64,000 nucleotides of DNA from [Clostridium] citroniae WAL-17108 (GCF_000233455.1 NZ_JH376420.1:222582-286581), one strand, 5' to 3'. Counted from the first letter of the stretch, positions 43,079-51,562 are shown. Notes: a model not told the origin generated them from the sequence alone. A program made the numbers and translations.

Positions 43079-44168
43079 TTAAGAGCAGTTTTGCTCCTTC
43101 CCGGAGCTCCTGCCTCCGCCCGCGGTATCCTTCCGCATACCAAATCAGTGCGTTGATTCCTTCCTCTCCCATCTGTGCCAGGCTTCCCAGGGTATGCTCA
43201 CTGTATGTCCCAGGAGTACATTTAATCTGCATTGCTTCCTCAATGGTCATTCCGCTCCCGGTTTCCAACTCTTCTTTGGCGCTTTCCGGAAGCTGTACCA
43301 TAGTTCCGCTTTCCGGCTTGATATGAGAACTAACCGGTGGGGTCAGCTGTTTAGGTGAATCCGCCGTCTGTTTTAGTGACTCCTCTTTCTGGCCCCTCCC
43401 CTGTGCCGACTGCCTCTTCTCTGCTGCCCCAAGCTTTCCAGCCGCTTCTGTTTTTTTCTGCGGACATGCCTCCGGTTCCTGGCTTCTGAACGGCTTTGTG
43501 GAATCTTCCGCTGCTTTCTTCTCCGCTCTTGGTTTATCAATTAGCTTTGACTCCGGCGGTTCTAATTCCGACATATCTGTCGAGTCTGCTTCCGGTGCTT
43601 CTAATTCTGAAATATCTGACGATTCTGTCTCATCAGACGAAAACTGCGTATCCAAATTAGGGCGTCCATTTCTTTCCGCTTCCGTTTCAGGTGTTTTTAA
43701 TCCCCTCATATCCGGGTCTTCCCCGCCTTGATCAATACAGAATTTATTCAGCAGATAGTATTTCAGTGCATAAGTCCAGGCACTTCCCTTTGCTTTATCC
43801 GGAAACTCATGGGAGCCGATTGCATGGATTACTACTGTATCAGCCTCCTGCGCCTCCTCCGCATTAATCCATCGAAGCGTCAAGTCCGCCTCGTACATCC
43901 ACATCTGACATTGAGGAACATACTGGACAAACAACGGATTTCCCTGTTCGTCTTTCCTGGTTGCCGATTCTGATATGACCTCCAGATTCACCTGATAGTC
44001 ATTCATGGCCGGTGCCAAATGCCGGTACACATCATCAATCTTGACAAAATCATAACTCACCTCTTCGCTGTAAGCCTTCTTCACCAGCGCAGGTATCCTC
44101 TTTCGGATTTGCACCACTTTCTGCTGTAAGGATAACTGCTTTGTTTCTCCTCGTTTTTCCATTGTCAT
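43059..44168 (-). CDS. ERF-family single-strand annealing protein
   Basis: 369 residues. ERF core in the first 170: VSYDFVKIDDVYRHLAPAMND, VVIHAIGSHEFPDKAKGSAWTYALKYYLLNKF (key parts GSHEF, SAWTYALKYYL) and CIDQGGEDPDM. The middle (175-290) is Ser/Glu/Ala-rich and likely disordered; the C-terminus has IEEAMQIKCTPGTYSEHTLG. ERF proteins anneal single strands for recombination and usually pair with a YqaJ nuclease, encoded here two genes upstream. GGAAGGAG precedes the ATG. Confidence 0.85.
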   Translation of the reverse strand: MTMEKRGETKQLSLQQKVVQIRKRIPALVKKAYSEEVSYDFVKIDDVYRHLAPAMNDYQVNLEVISESATRKDEQGNPLFVQYVPQCQMWMYEADLTLRWINAEEAQEADTVVIHAIGSHEFPDKAKGSAWTYALKYYLLNKFCIDQGGEDPDMRGLKTPETEAERNGRPNLDTQFSSDETESSDISELEAPEADSTDMSELEPPESKLIDKPRAEKKAAEDSTKPFRSQEPEACPQKKTEAAGKLGAAEKRQSAQGRGQKEESLKQTADSPKQLTPPVSSHIKPESGTMVQLPESAKEELETGSGMTIEEAMQIKCTPGTYSEHTLGSLAQMGEEGINALIWYAEGYRGRRQELREGAKLLLNAAKAA

Positions 44169-44183
44169 GGTATCTCCTTCCTG

Positions 44184-44588
44184 CTACTTTGCATGTGCTT
44201 CATATTTTTTCAGCAGCTGCCTTACCTGTTCCCTGATTTCCATGGACAGCTTTCTGATTTCCTCTAAATCTCCATTTTGGTATAATGCAGCTCTGAATTT
44301 TTCTTTTATCTCCGGGCGGTTCATGACAAGACCTATCTCATCAAACATTTTTTCTTTTTCTGCAGCCAAGACATAAGCTCCCATTCCAGAGCAGATGAGG
44401 TCCCGGATGTATTGATTTCCAAGAACTTCAATTTCCTTTAATAGCGACTTAACTGCTCTCTGCACCGGATTTCTTTTTTCTAAGGCTGCTTTTTTTCTCC
44501 TCTGCCTCCCTAAGTTCCGCCAGGCAGCTTTTAGCTGCAGTTCTATAAAAATCCGCTCACCTTTTGTCACTCTTTGCTCCTTCCTCAC
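44184..44588 (-). CDS. Helical hypothetical protein between ERF and YqaJ genes
   Basis: 134 residues, highly charged and helical throughout (MRKEQRVTKGERIF to YEAHAK), probably a coiled coil. The GTG start overlaps the YqaJ gene stop as GTGA. Position between a nuclease and its annealing partner suggests a recombination accessory role (inference). No family recognised. Confidence 0.6.
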   Translation of the reverse strand: MRKEQRVTKGERIFIELQLKAAWRNLGRQRRKKAALEKRNPVQRAVKSLLKEIEVLGNQYIRDLICSGMGAYVLAAEKEKMFDEIGLVMNRPEIKEKFRAALYQNGDLEEIRKLSMEIREQVRQLLKKYEAHAK

Positions 44589-45610
44589 CCTGCCTTTGCT
44601 GGTTTAATGTAAAAACTATAGGATACATTCGTTTTCGCATACTCCTGGCAGATATCCGGATGCAGAAGACGCAGCGCCTCCATTCCCTGCTTATTAATGG
44701 ACGTGACAGACCTCTTTGTATATCCGGCCTGGTATGTTGTACCATCTACCACAAGCAACCCTCTCTCTGCGCCTTTTAAGGCTTCCTGAATCGGCGCATA
44801 AGTCAGCTTTATCTGTTCATCCAACCGTTTGGACTGCTGATCCAGCTCAGACTTTTTCTCCTTCAATTTCAGAAAAGCCGCTACATTTTCGGACAGCTGC
44901 TCAGGAAGTTCAATCTGCTGCTTCTCACGGATTTCCAAACGTTCCCGGATGCTTTTCAACACCAAATCGGCTGATTCCGTGTATGCCGGCGGCTTCCCCA
45001 TCTGGACACAGTGATTCCAGAAATAGGCTTCCTGCTCAATCAGCTCCTCTTCCTGATCCAAATCACGATCCAGTCTGCGCTCAATGAACGTGTCCTCACT
45101 GTTCCCATGCAGACATAGAAAAATCACTCCCTGCACATTGGTCACGGCCATATAATGACGCCCCTGAAGTTCGTAATGGCGGGGAATTTTTCCATCCTCC
45201 CACTGGTCCATATGGTAGGAAAAGCTGGTTTTACACTCAATAATGTAGATTCCACCCTCTATTTCCACAAAAAAATCTACATTTGCCATCATAAACGGAT
45301 ATAATGGGTGGCGAAACATTTTGCGCACCGCATACGGCTTCAAGCCTGTCCGCTTCATGAATATCTGCACCACCAGTTCCTCCAGACGCTTTCCAATCTC
45401 CTTGGCAACCCAGCCGTCCTCCGGCGGAGAAAGATGATTTAACTTTTCCTCATACAAATCCCTGGCTGTCTTCCAGGGGGAAATTCCACAGACCGCAGCA
45501 GCATCGCTTCCGCCAATGCCAAAAGTGCGGTATCGCCTCCATTCTTTTTCAGTCAGTTCCGTTATGTCCTCCACGACCACTTCTGGCTCATAATTCAAAT
45601 TCAGGCTCAA
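44585..45610 (-). CDS. YqaJ viral recombinase family exonuclease
   Basis: 341 residues. The lambda-exonuclease-like fold has RTFGIGGSDAAAVCGISPW (near 28), KRLEELVVQIF, PLYPFMMANVDFFVEIEGG (Asp) and IYIIECKTSFSYHMDQW (near 125, E-x-K) then YELQGRHYMAV. The C-terminal 110 residues are a helical extension with LKLKEKKSELDQQSKRLDE. Degrades one DNA strand so that the ERF protein can anneal the other. Start TTG with AAAGGAG 6 bases upstream. Confidence 0.88.
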   Translation of the reverse strand: MSLNLNYEPEVVVEDITELTEKEWRRYRTFGIGGSDAAAVCGISPWKTARDLYEEKLNHLSPPEDGWVAKEIGKRLEELVVQIFMKRTGLKPYAVRKMFRHPLYPFMMANVDFFVEIEGGIYIIECKTSFSYHMDQWEDGKIPRHYELQGRHYMAVTNVQGVIFLCLHGNSEDTFIERRLDRDLDQEEELIEQEAYFWNHCVQMGKPPAYTESADLVLKSIRERLEIREKQQIELPEQLSENVAAFLKLKEKKSELDQQSKRLDEQIKLTYAPIQEALKGAERGLLVVDGTTYQAGYTKRSVTSINKQGMEALRLLHPDICQEYAKTNVSYSFYIKPAKAG

Positions 45611-45674
45611 ATCCTGCTCCTTTCCGGCAGAGGGAACCTATAACTTCCCTCCGCCACTTTTCATTCCTACTATG

Positions 45675-46802
45675 TTAATAGCTGACTACTCCAGGTATAT
45701 CGTAATCGTGCATCCGGTAAGCCAGGATTCTGGATACCATTTCCTCCAAATCCAACAGCCCTTTGACGCTCATCCCTCGGCTCTGGGCTAAAAAGATACA
45801 CTCGCAGATTCCACAGTATACTTCATAACCACTGCAGCCTCCGCCCATATGTCCCGCTTTAAACTGTTCCACAGTCTGGGCCGTCAGCTGCTTGCCAATT
45901 CCAACACGGTTCATAAGCCCTGCCATCACATTCGCGGGATAATTGATATACACACGGAACAATTTTCCCAATCCTTCTACAGTCTCCCTATGTCTTGCGA
46001 ATATCTGGGCTACATTTCCTGCAAAGGCTTCAATCGTTGCCGCTCCGCTGTGTTCCAACTTTAAGGCATTTCCCAGTACTAATGGTCGTTTCTCCGGTCC
46101 CTCCAGCAGAGAACAGAATATATTGGCCCCACTGGCGGCAACATCCGAGGAATCAACCCGGATAACCGCTGAGATTTCAGACGGCACCGGCTGTCCATAC
46201 TGCAATAACAGTTCCCGATAACAGTCCAACAGCTCCCTGTCCCTGATTTCCCAGGACGCGGTGGTCAGCAGATGGCTGAAATAGCCTTTAGAAAACTGCA
46301 CTCTGTCGTATGTCTCCCGCATATATAATGCCGCCACCTCAAACAGCTCCGGCATGGAAAGAACCGCATAATCGCTCTTATCGCCTCCGTGAACCGCACG
46401 TACCTTACCTTCATGTATCCGGATAAGTGCCTGCCCTTTCGTCACCTGCAGACAGTCATTGATAACCCTGGCAAATTTCGCCCGTTCCAGATCCTGAAGC
46501 GCATTACCGGAGACTCTTGCCCTGTTTTCCAGTGTCCTAATTGTGGTGGAACCCACCGGATAATAGATTTCTCCAACTTTTAGAAGCAGGTCCGCATTGG
46601 CATACGTGTCCTTCAGAATTTCCAGTTTGTCATCCTGATCCGGAATCATCTCACATAATTCCGGATTCTCCTCTGCGGAAAAAACCTTAAGCGTATTGGT
46701 GGGGTAATTCTGCCACTGTGCATTTACTTCCACCTGATCGAGAAATTGCATGAATGTCTCTTGGTTCACAAAACTTGCCGAAAAATCATCTCTAAACTTC
46801 AT
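45675..46802 (-). CDS. DUF932-like hypothetical ICE protein
   Basis: 375 residues from MKFRDDFSASFVN; GGGAGGAAAT 3-6 bases upstream. The part ALIRIHEGKVRAVHGGDKSDYAVL resembles DUF932 phage/plasmid proteins. The middle SAVIRVDSSDVAASGANIFC and VLGNALKLEHSGAATIEAF are beta-rich; the C-terminus is helical with GHMGGGCSGYEVYCGICECI. Function unknown. Follows a 44-codon ORF in the same operon. Confidence 0.6.
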   Translation of the reverse strand: MKFRDDFSASFVNQETFMQFLDQVEVNAQWQNYPTNTLKVFSAEENPELCEMIPDQDDKLEILKDTYANADLLLKVGEIYYPVGSTTIRTLENRARVSGNALQDLERAKFARVINDCLQVTKGQALIRIHEGKVRAVHGGDKSDYAVLSMPELFEVAALYMRETYDRVQFSKGYFSHLLTTASWEIRDRELLDCYRELLLQYGQPVPSEISAVIRVDSSDVAASGANIFCSLLEGPEKRPLVLGNALKLEHSGAATIEAFAGNVAQIFARHRETVEGLGKLFRVYINYPANVMAGLMNRVGIGKQLTAQTVEQFKAGHMGGGCSGYEVYCGICECIFLAQSRGMSVKGLLDLEEMVSRILAYRMHDYDIPGVVSY

Positions 46803-46815
46803 GATTTCCTCCCGT

Positions 46816-46950
46816 TTAGTTTCTGAAAGCAACTGATATGATATGACCATCAGCCAAGGTGAATTCAAAGCCATCTTCGTTCAGTTCCATTAGTTCCTGT
46901 AAGGTAATCCTGTCTCTGCCCGTGTTCTCCCATCTCTCTTCTCTCATCAT
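46816..46950 (-). CDS. 44-residue small ICE protein
   Basis: MMREERWENTGRDRITLQEL then MELNEDGFEFTLADGHIISV. It has GGATGGAG about 4 bases before the ATG and its stop lies 13 bases before the next ATG; the next gene's ribosome site starts at its end. Codon use is like its neighbours. Small alpha/beta pattern; no known family. It is too regular in operon position to be chance. Confidence 0.6.
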   Translation of the reverse strand: MMREERWENTGRDRITLQELMELNEDGFEFTLADGHIISVAFRN

Positions 46951-46980
46951 TCGTCTCCATCCTTTCTTAAATTTAAAATT

Positions 46981-47922
46981 TTATGAAGTCAGGTTCTCCA
47001 CCCGGTTCTTCCCTTTTCTAATGAATTGAATCGCTTTGTCCGCACGGCTATACCGGTAGGCACTGCTGAAAAAAGTCCAATCTCCCAACCCGCGCATACT
47101 TTCCATGCTGGAACTGAGTTCCATCCATTCATTCAGCGTCCAGCTGTTATTCTGGTACGGAAACAGCAGTGTTTCAAAAGAGCTGGTGACAAAAATCACC
47201 ACATCATCCTGCCAGGCTTCGGCAATCTGTTCCAGAATACCATCATAGAATATACAGCCAGCTCCGTACTGTTTGCTTAAGCTGGTCAATACCAATAACC
47301 GCCGCCTTCCAAACAACGACATTCCAAACAATAATTTTTTCAGCCTGTCCTGTTCCAAAATATCAGTATCCAGCTGACCGTCTGTCTCCAGCACTCCGAT
47401 AGCAGGAGGATAAAGAAGCGGCGTATTCACATTTGCTACTTTCAAAAGCTCCTCCTTATCAATCCCCCACTGCTTCATGTCATCATTGTTGATTACGCGG
47501 CGGTAGCTCTCCGATCCCTTGTGAAGATGCAGTTCATAAATAGTAACCAGATCAAAAAACTCCTCATATGGGATATGCAAAAGTGCCTCCTCATTTCCAG
47601 CACGCTTCTCCAGCACATAAACTACCATGTGCTTTACCTGGTCAAAGCTCTCACTTAGAAGAGGGGCACCCTGAAGATCGTCCCGTCTGCGGCGGTACTC
47701 CGCCTCCAGTCTTTCTGCCGTTTTTTTAATGTTATCTTCCCGGTATGACCACTCCGCCTCTTCGTAACATGCTAAGTTGAGTACAATACCGGTCACATCC
47801 CCTTCTTTCTGAATTTCGATGACATCTTCCTTTTCTCTGGTTGTTAGCTCCAGATGATACCTTGATCCAAGACGCTCGTGCAATTCCTCCGCCACCTTTC
47901 TTACCCATGCTTCTTTGTCCAT
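46981..47922 (-). CDS. DUF5688 family protein, second copy
   Basis: 313 residues. WVRKVAEELHERLGSRYHLEL at the start, LLHIPYEEFFDLVTIYELHL, LLVLTSLSKQYGAGCIFYDG and VIFVTSSFETLLFPYQNNSW match the order of the copy at 30134-31081. It is the first full gene after the promoter and attenuator at 47947-48174. AAAGGAGAGAG lies before the ATG. Function unknown. Confidence 0.78.
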   Translation of the reverse strand: MDKEAWVRKVAEELHERLGSRYHLELTTREKEDVIEIQKEGDVTGIVLNLACYEEAEWSYREDNIKKTAERLEAEYRRRRDDLQGAPLLSESFDQVKHMVVYVLEKRAGNEEALLHIPYEEFFDLVTIYELHLHKGSESYRRVINNDDMKQWGIDKEELLKVANVNTPLLYPPAIGVLETDGQLDTDILEQDRLKKLLFGMSLFGRRRLLVLTSLSKQYGAGCIFYDGILEQIAEAWQDDVVIFVTSSFETLLFPYQNNSWTLNEWMELSSSMESMRGLGDWTFFSSAYRYSRADKAIQFIRKGKNRVENLTS

Positions 47923-47946
47923 TTCTCTCTCCTTTCTTATTTTCAG

Positions 47947-47991
47947 GCAAAAAAATAAGACACCAGAAATTTCTCAAAATTTCTAATGTCT
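47947..47991 (-). terminator. Attenuator-type terminator before the second DUF5688 gene
   Basis: AAGACA (47956-47961) with TGTCTT (47986-47991) and inner AGAAATTT (47964-47971) with AAATTTCT (47976-47983), then T7 on the minus strand (47954-47948). It ends just 26 bp before the DUF5688 start codon, and lies inside the leader ORF that begins at 48103. Confidence 0.75.
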
Positions 47992-48103
47992 TACTGACAC
48001 AGGCGTTACCGCCTGATTTACCCATATGATAGGCATAAAGCCTTAAACTTAACTCCCGGTCAAGACCGGAACAAACACTGCGGTATGGCCTGTAACGGCG
48101 CAT
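47992..48103 (-). other. Leader ORF start and hairpins before the attenuator
   Basis: An open frame begins at 48103 (MRRYRPYRSVCSGLDRELSL), only about 15 bases after the likely transcript start, and runs through the terminator (SKTLEILRNFWCLIFL) into the next gene. Two hairpins, CCGGTC-TTGA-CCGG-like around 48055 and AGGCG...CGCCT around 48005-48018, precede the terminator. This is the layout of a translation-coupled attenuator. Confidence 0.5.
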
Positions 48104-48122
48104 ATAAATCAATGTCACATAT

Positions 48123-48174
48123 ATTTTAACACCATATATAGTGTTTGTCAATTTCTATATTCCATATATAGTAT
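48123..48174 (-). promoter_or_regulatory. Promoter with palindromic operator, copy 2
   Basis: Minus strand: -35 TTGACA (48151-48146), 17-bp spacer ACACTATATATGGTGT within it (operator 48129-48144), -10 TAAAAT (48128-48123). A degenerate second operator copy (TCCATATATAGTAT) lies at about 48160-48174. Promoter and operator match copy 1 at 31703-31755 almost base for base. Confidence 0.75.
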
Positions 48175-48463
48175 TGATGGTGATTTTAATAATGTCTGTG
48201 ATTTGTTTGTTACTTTACTATTGTTTTCAAGAGACTACACAGGTAACAGTCTAGCAGGGATATAACCCACAACCATAATTATGTCTAAATTGAACAGGCA
48301 GCCAAAGATAACACCGGCAAATAAAAGTGGATTTTTAGGTTCAAGCAATACAATCCATCACTTATGTTGTATTTACAAATCATTGAAATGCAGAGTTTCC
48401 CCTCTAATTGCCCACCTCCATATACCTCCGCTTTTATGGACTTTATAAAGTTGTTATGTTACA
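48175..48463. other. Gap without a gene
   Basis: 289 bp between the minus-strand operon promoter and the plus-strand island. I see no coding frame or strong hairpin. TACAAT around 48460 could be a -10 box for the nuclease-like gene, with a weak TGGACT at -35. Confidence 0.35.
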
Positions 48464-48508
48464 ATGAAGTCATTGGCAAATCGGAATTGTGCAGAGGTAA
48501 GAAACCCT

Positions 48509-49281
48509 ATGAATAAAGAAAATGTAAAGCAATCAACTGTAGATATCTTTTGTGAAAAAAAAGAATTGGAAAAATCTTGCTTGGATAATGCAATTAGCAA
48601 AGTTCCTTGGCTCCAAAAATTCAAATTAATAGAAGATGAATTACAAGAAAGACCAGATTTTATATTAGAAAGAAAAAAAATTTTATAGGAATAGAACATT
48701 TTCATATTGATATGTTATATGTAGATAAAAAGAAACATACTGGTTTAGCTCGATATACTTATAATGATTTGAAAACTTTATATAAAAAATATCATGTAAA
48801 AGCAGAAAAAAATAACTTTGAGTCACAAGATGCAAAAGATGCTACTTTAGAATTAGAAAAAATTTTCAATGAACTCATAGATATTCAAAATAAGTTTGAC
48901 TATAATTTCTTTATAAAAGAGTGGGATAGAATTTTTACTAAGCATTACATTAGAAGATATGAATATAGGGAAGATAAAAACTTAGATAAGCTTGGTTTTT
49001 TAATTGAAATAAGAAAATATTTTAAGTTTCCTTATATGTGTACGACAAATAATACTACTATCAGATTAGATTCTAATAATATACCTATAACTAAAGATAT
49101 TGCCGAATATCTGAATAAATTCGGCGATGGAGTAGATTTCTTTATAATAGTTGTGAAAGGACTATTTGACGATTCTGTAAGCGTAGAATTTTTTGATAAA
49201 GATAAACCTCCAAGAGCAAAATTTGATAATTTTGAATTTAGAAAAATACCTGGAAAATTTCGATTTAACGTTGAAAAATAA
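48509..49281 (+). CDS. Nuclease-like protein split by a -1 frameshift at an A8 tract
   Basis: Two frames make one protein: 48509-48688 (MNKENVKQST... ends KKIL, TAG) and a second frame that continues to 49281. The join is in AGA AAA AAA ATT at 48671-48682; A_AAA_AAA (48673-48679) is a correctly phased slippery heptamer. After a -1 shift the protein reads RPDFILERKKNFIGIEHFHI, a D...E pattern as in PD-(D/E)xK nucleases, though the usual Lys is not obvious. About 257 residues in total, Lys-rich and AT-rich. Programmed frameshift, decay and a homopolymer sequencing error are all possible. It overlaps the HEPN gene as TAATG. Confidence 0.55.
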
Positions 49282-49919
49282 TGGAGCTGATGATGAACCA
49301 AAAAGAAGAAATGACCAAAAATCTATTAGAAGAACTTGATGATTATTTTATGCAATTAGTTTATTTGAAAGATTTACTTAGTGTACAGGAAGATATAAAT
49401 CACTCTACAAAAAAGTTACAATGTTCTCCAAATTTCACATTAATTGTAGAATGTGCATTATCAGATAGTTATATGCTTGTTCTTATGAAACTATATGACA
49501 AATCACAAAAGGCTAAAACAATTCAAAACCTAATAAGGAAATGCAAAAAAAACATTGTCTTGTTTCCTTCAAAAAATGATACCTTAGCAAAATTGGATGA
49601 ATATGAAACTAGAATTCTTAAGGATGTATTTATCTCACATGCAATTAAAACGCTCATGAGCAGACGGGATTCTTATTATGCTCATAATGATAAGAAATAT
49701 TTTGGTAAAAATTTAGTAAATGACACATCAAATTTTAAAATGTATCATATTGAAATTTTGGTATCTTTTACAGAAGAGGTGTTGGATTATCTTTTTTCAC
49801 AATTATCAACTGAAAAAAGTAGAAGAAATATAAAATATAACCACGATTTAAATAATTTGTTTAGGGTTTGTCAAGTAAAGTGTGTAAATTTTTTTGTTTT
49901 TTATCGGCGGTCAATTTGA
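49281..49919 (+). CDS. AbiU2-like HEPN protein with 3' end replaced by an IS
   Basis: About 208-212 residues; GGAG precedes the ATG at 49293, so the true start may be there. Helical throughout. RRDSYYAHNDKKYF near 125 has the R-x5-H pattern of HEPN RNases, in the manner of AbiU2. The last native codons are NNLF; the IS256-type element entered there. Removing the IS and one 8-bp duplicate restores NNLFKHA and a TAG, so the native protein lost only three residues and gained about 15 foreign ones. Likely an abortive-infection or toxin-type cargo gene together with the nuclease-like gene before it. Confidence 0.62.
   Translation: MELMMNQKEEMTKNLLEELDDYFMQLVYLKDLLSVQEDINHSTKKLQCSPNFTLIVECALSDSYMLVLMKLYDKSQKAKTIQNLIRKCKKNIVLFPSKNDTLAKLDEYETRILKDVFISHAIKTLMSRRDSYYAHNDKKYFGKNLVNDTSNFKMYHIEILVSFTEEVLDYLFSQLSTEKSRRNIKYNHDLNNLFRVCQVKCVNFFVFYRRSI
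49856..49863. repeat. Target-site duplication, left copy
   Basis: TTTGTTTA, identical to 51330-51337. Eight bp is the usual size for IS256-family insertions. Confidence 0.9.
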
Positions 49920-51329
49920 CCGCCGATTTTGCTGATTAAAGGGTAGTTCTCTTCTGTGTACAATCAGTAATTCTCATATTTCATGATTCGGGCCTGGACT
50001 TTGTCATCCATGGAAAGCTGGTTCCGCACCATTGCCCAGTTAGATACAGGGCGGCCATTCCATTTTTTATACAGTTCTGTGATGCGCAGATACAACGCTT
50101 TCATAACGCTATTTTCGTTCGGAAAGGACCCTTTCTTCGTTACTTTACGGAAACTTGAATTGACCGACTCTATGGCATTTGTCGTGTACATCACCTTGCG
50201 GACTGCACTTCCATAATTGAATAGCTGTTCCACGTAATCCCAGTTCCTGACCCATACTTCCACTGCTCCTGGGTATTGGCTCCACGCCTGCCTGAAGCGC
50301 TCAAACTCTGCCTGCGCCGCTTTCAGGCTGGCTGCACCATATACTTTTCTTATCTGGCCTGTATAGGCCTTATACTCCTTGGATGGTATGTATTTAATTG
50401 AATTGCGGATCAGATGGACGATACACCGTTGCACGACTACATCTTTAAAGATGGATTTTGCGCCTTCTTCCAGACCCGATACCCCGTCCATGCTGATGAA
50501 AAGGATGTCCTCTACCCCTCGCGCCTTGATTTCATCAAAAATCTGCATCCAGTAATGCTTCCCTTCTGATTCTCCAATCCAGATGCCCAGGATGTCCTTG
50601 ATTCCATTGACATCATATCCAAGGACTACATAAACAGCACAGCTCTTGGTTTCTGTCTCTTTACGGATGGATACGTACAGACAATCCACGAAAACGAACG
50701 TGTAGAACTTCTTCAACGGCCGGTTCTGCCATTCGTCCGCCGTTTCTATTACCCTGTCTGTGATGGTTGAAACCGCCTCATGGGAAATCTCAAAACCATA
50801 GATATCCTCTATGGTGTCGGCAATATCCCGCTGGCTCATTCCTCTCGCGTACATGGCCAGCACTTTATCCTCAATGCCACTGACATCACGTGTGCGCTTA
50901 GGGATTGCCTGTGGTTCGAAGGTGGATTCACGGTCTCTTGGTACGTCCACCGGAATATCCCCGTAAGTTGTCTTTACATTCTTGTGGATGTAGCCATTAC
51001 GTCAGTTCTCTGTATCCTTATAGCCGTGGTTATGCGCCTCATAGCCCAGATGGGTATCTATCTCGCCCTGAAGCATTGCTTCAAACATAGGGCCGAAGAT
51101 GTCCTTCAAGGCATCCTGCATTTCCTCCGCAGTTTTTGGCTGATATTCATCAATGATTGCTTTTGCAATCGCCATGCTGGTATTGCTGCGTTTGTTCTTT
51201 TTCCTTGGTGCCATAAGTGCTGTACTCATTTATCCTTTCATCCTTTCCTTTAGTGTACCGCACTTTATAATATAAATAAAGTGCGTAAGTTTGGTTACCG
51301 GTAACTTACACACTTTATTTTACACTCTC
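49864..51329 (-). mobile_element. IS256-family insertion sequence, 1466 bp
   Basis: Bounded by the 8-bp duplication TTTGTTTA on both sides. The ends are imperfect inverted repeats sharing TAAAGTGTGTAA: left GGGTTTGTCAAGTAAAGTG, right (complement) GAGAGTGTAAAATAAAGTG. It holds one transposase gene on the minus strand, broken by a single TGA. It has inserted in the last codons of the HEPN gene. The clean duplication suggests a fairly recent event. Confidence 0.92.
49964..51229 (-). pseudogene. IS256-family transposase with an in-frame TGA
   Basis: 75 codons (51229-51005), a TGA at 51002-51004, then the same frame continues to 49964; about 421 codons in all, the normal family length. At the stop the family motif NSRNGY reads N-stop-RNGYIHK, so a Ser codon TCA to TGA change is the simplest history. 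The DDE residues are intact: FVFVDCLYVS, FISMDGVSGL and TNAIESVNSSFR. Without readthrough the long piece lacks the N-terminal DNA-binding part, so the copy is probably inactive or depends on another. Confidence 0.9.
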
Positions 51330-51337
51330 TTTGTTTA
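51330..51337. repeat. Target-site duplication, right copy
   Basis: TTTGTTTA, identical to 49856-49863. The following bases AAGCATGCTTAG carry the native end of the HEPN gene (K-H-A-stop). Confidence 0.9.
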
Positions 51338-51562
51338 AGCATGCTTAGGCTCGTTTGTGTTTTGGACTGTTTGTTTGATAGATTCCAATTTGCGAAGGAG
51401 GGTGTGCAACGCCCCCCAACCCAAGACGACGCCATGCCCCCGCCAGGACATAGCGCCGTTTTGTTGGCAACAACCCGTTTTCATTGTTTGCAAAGCAGCA
51501 AATCAAACTTCTCGACACAATATCGCAAACTAAAATCATAGACTTCCTGCGAAATGATGCCT
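51338..51562. other. Strand-skewed, C-rich spacer
   Basis: No gene with a ribosome site. GGGTGTGCAACGCCC (around 51401-51415) is an inverted repeat with short stem, followed by a C-rich plus-strand stretch (CCCCCCAACCCAAGACGAC and CATGCCCCCGCCAGG), then GCCGTTTTGTTGGC. Such skew and inverted repeats are found at transfer origins, but no relaxase gene is adjacent, so this is only a possibility. Confidence 0.3.

Noticed and set aside
47732..48151. 139-codon minus-strand frame as a full protein
   Set aside because: It runs through a strong terminator and far into the DUF5688 gene in another frame. I treat its first part as a leader ORF only.
51345..51541. Short frames on both strands after the IS
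   Set aside because: No ribosome sites and skewed composition. Better seen as a non-coding spacer.
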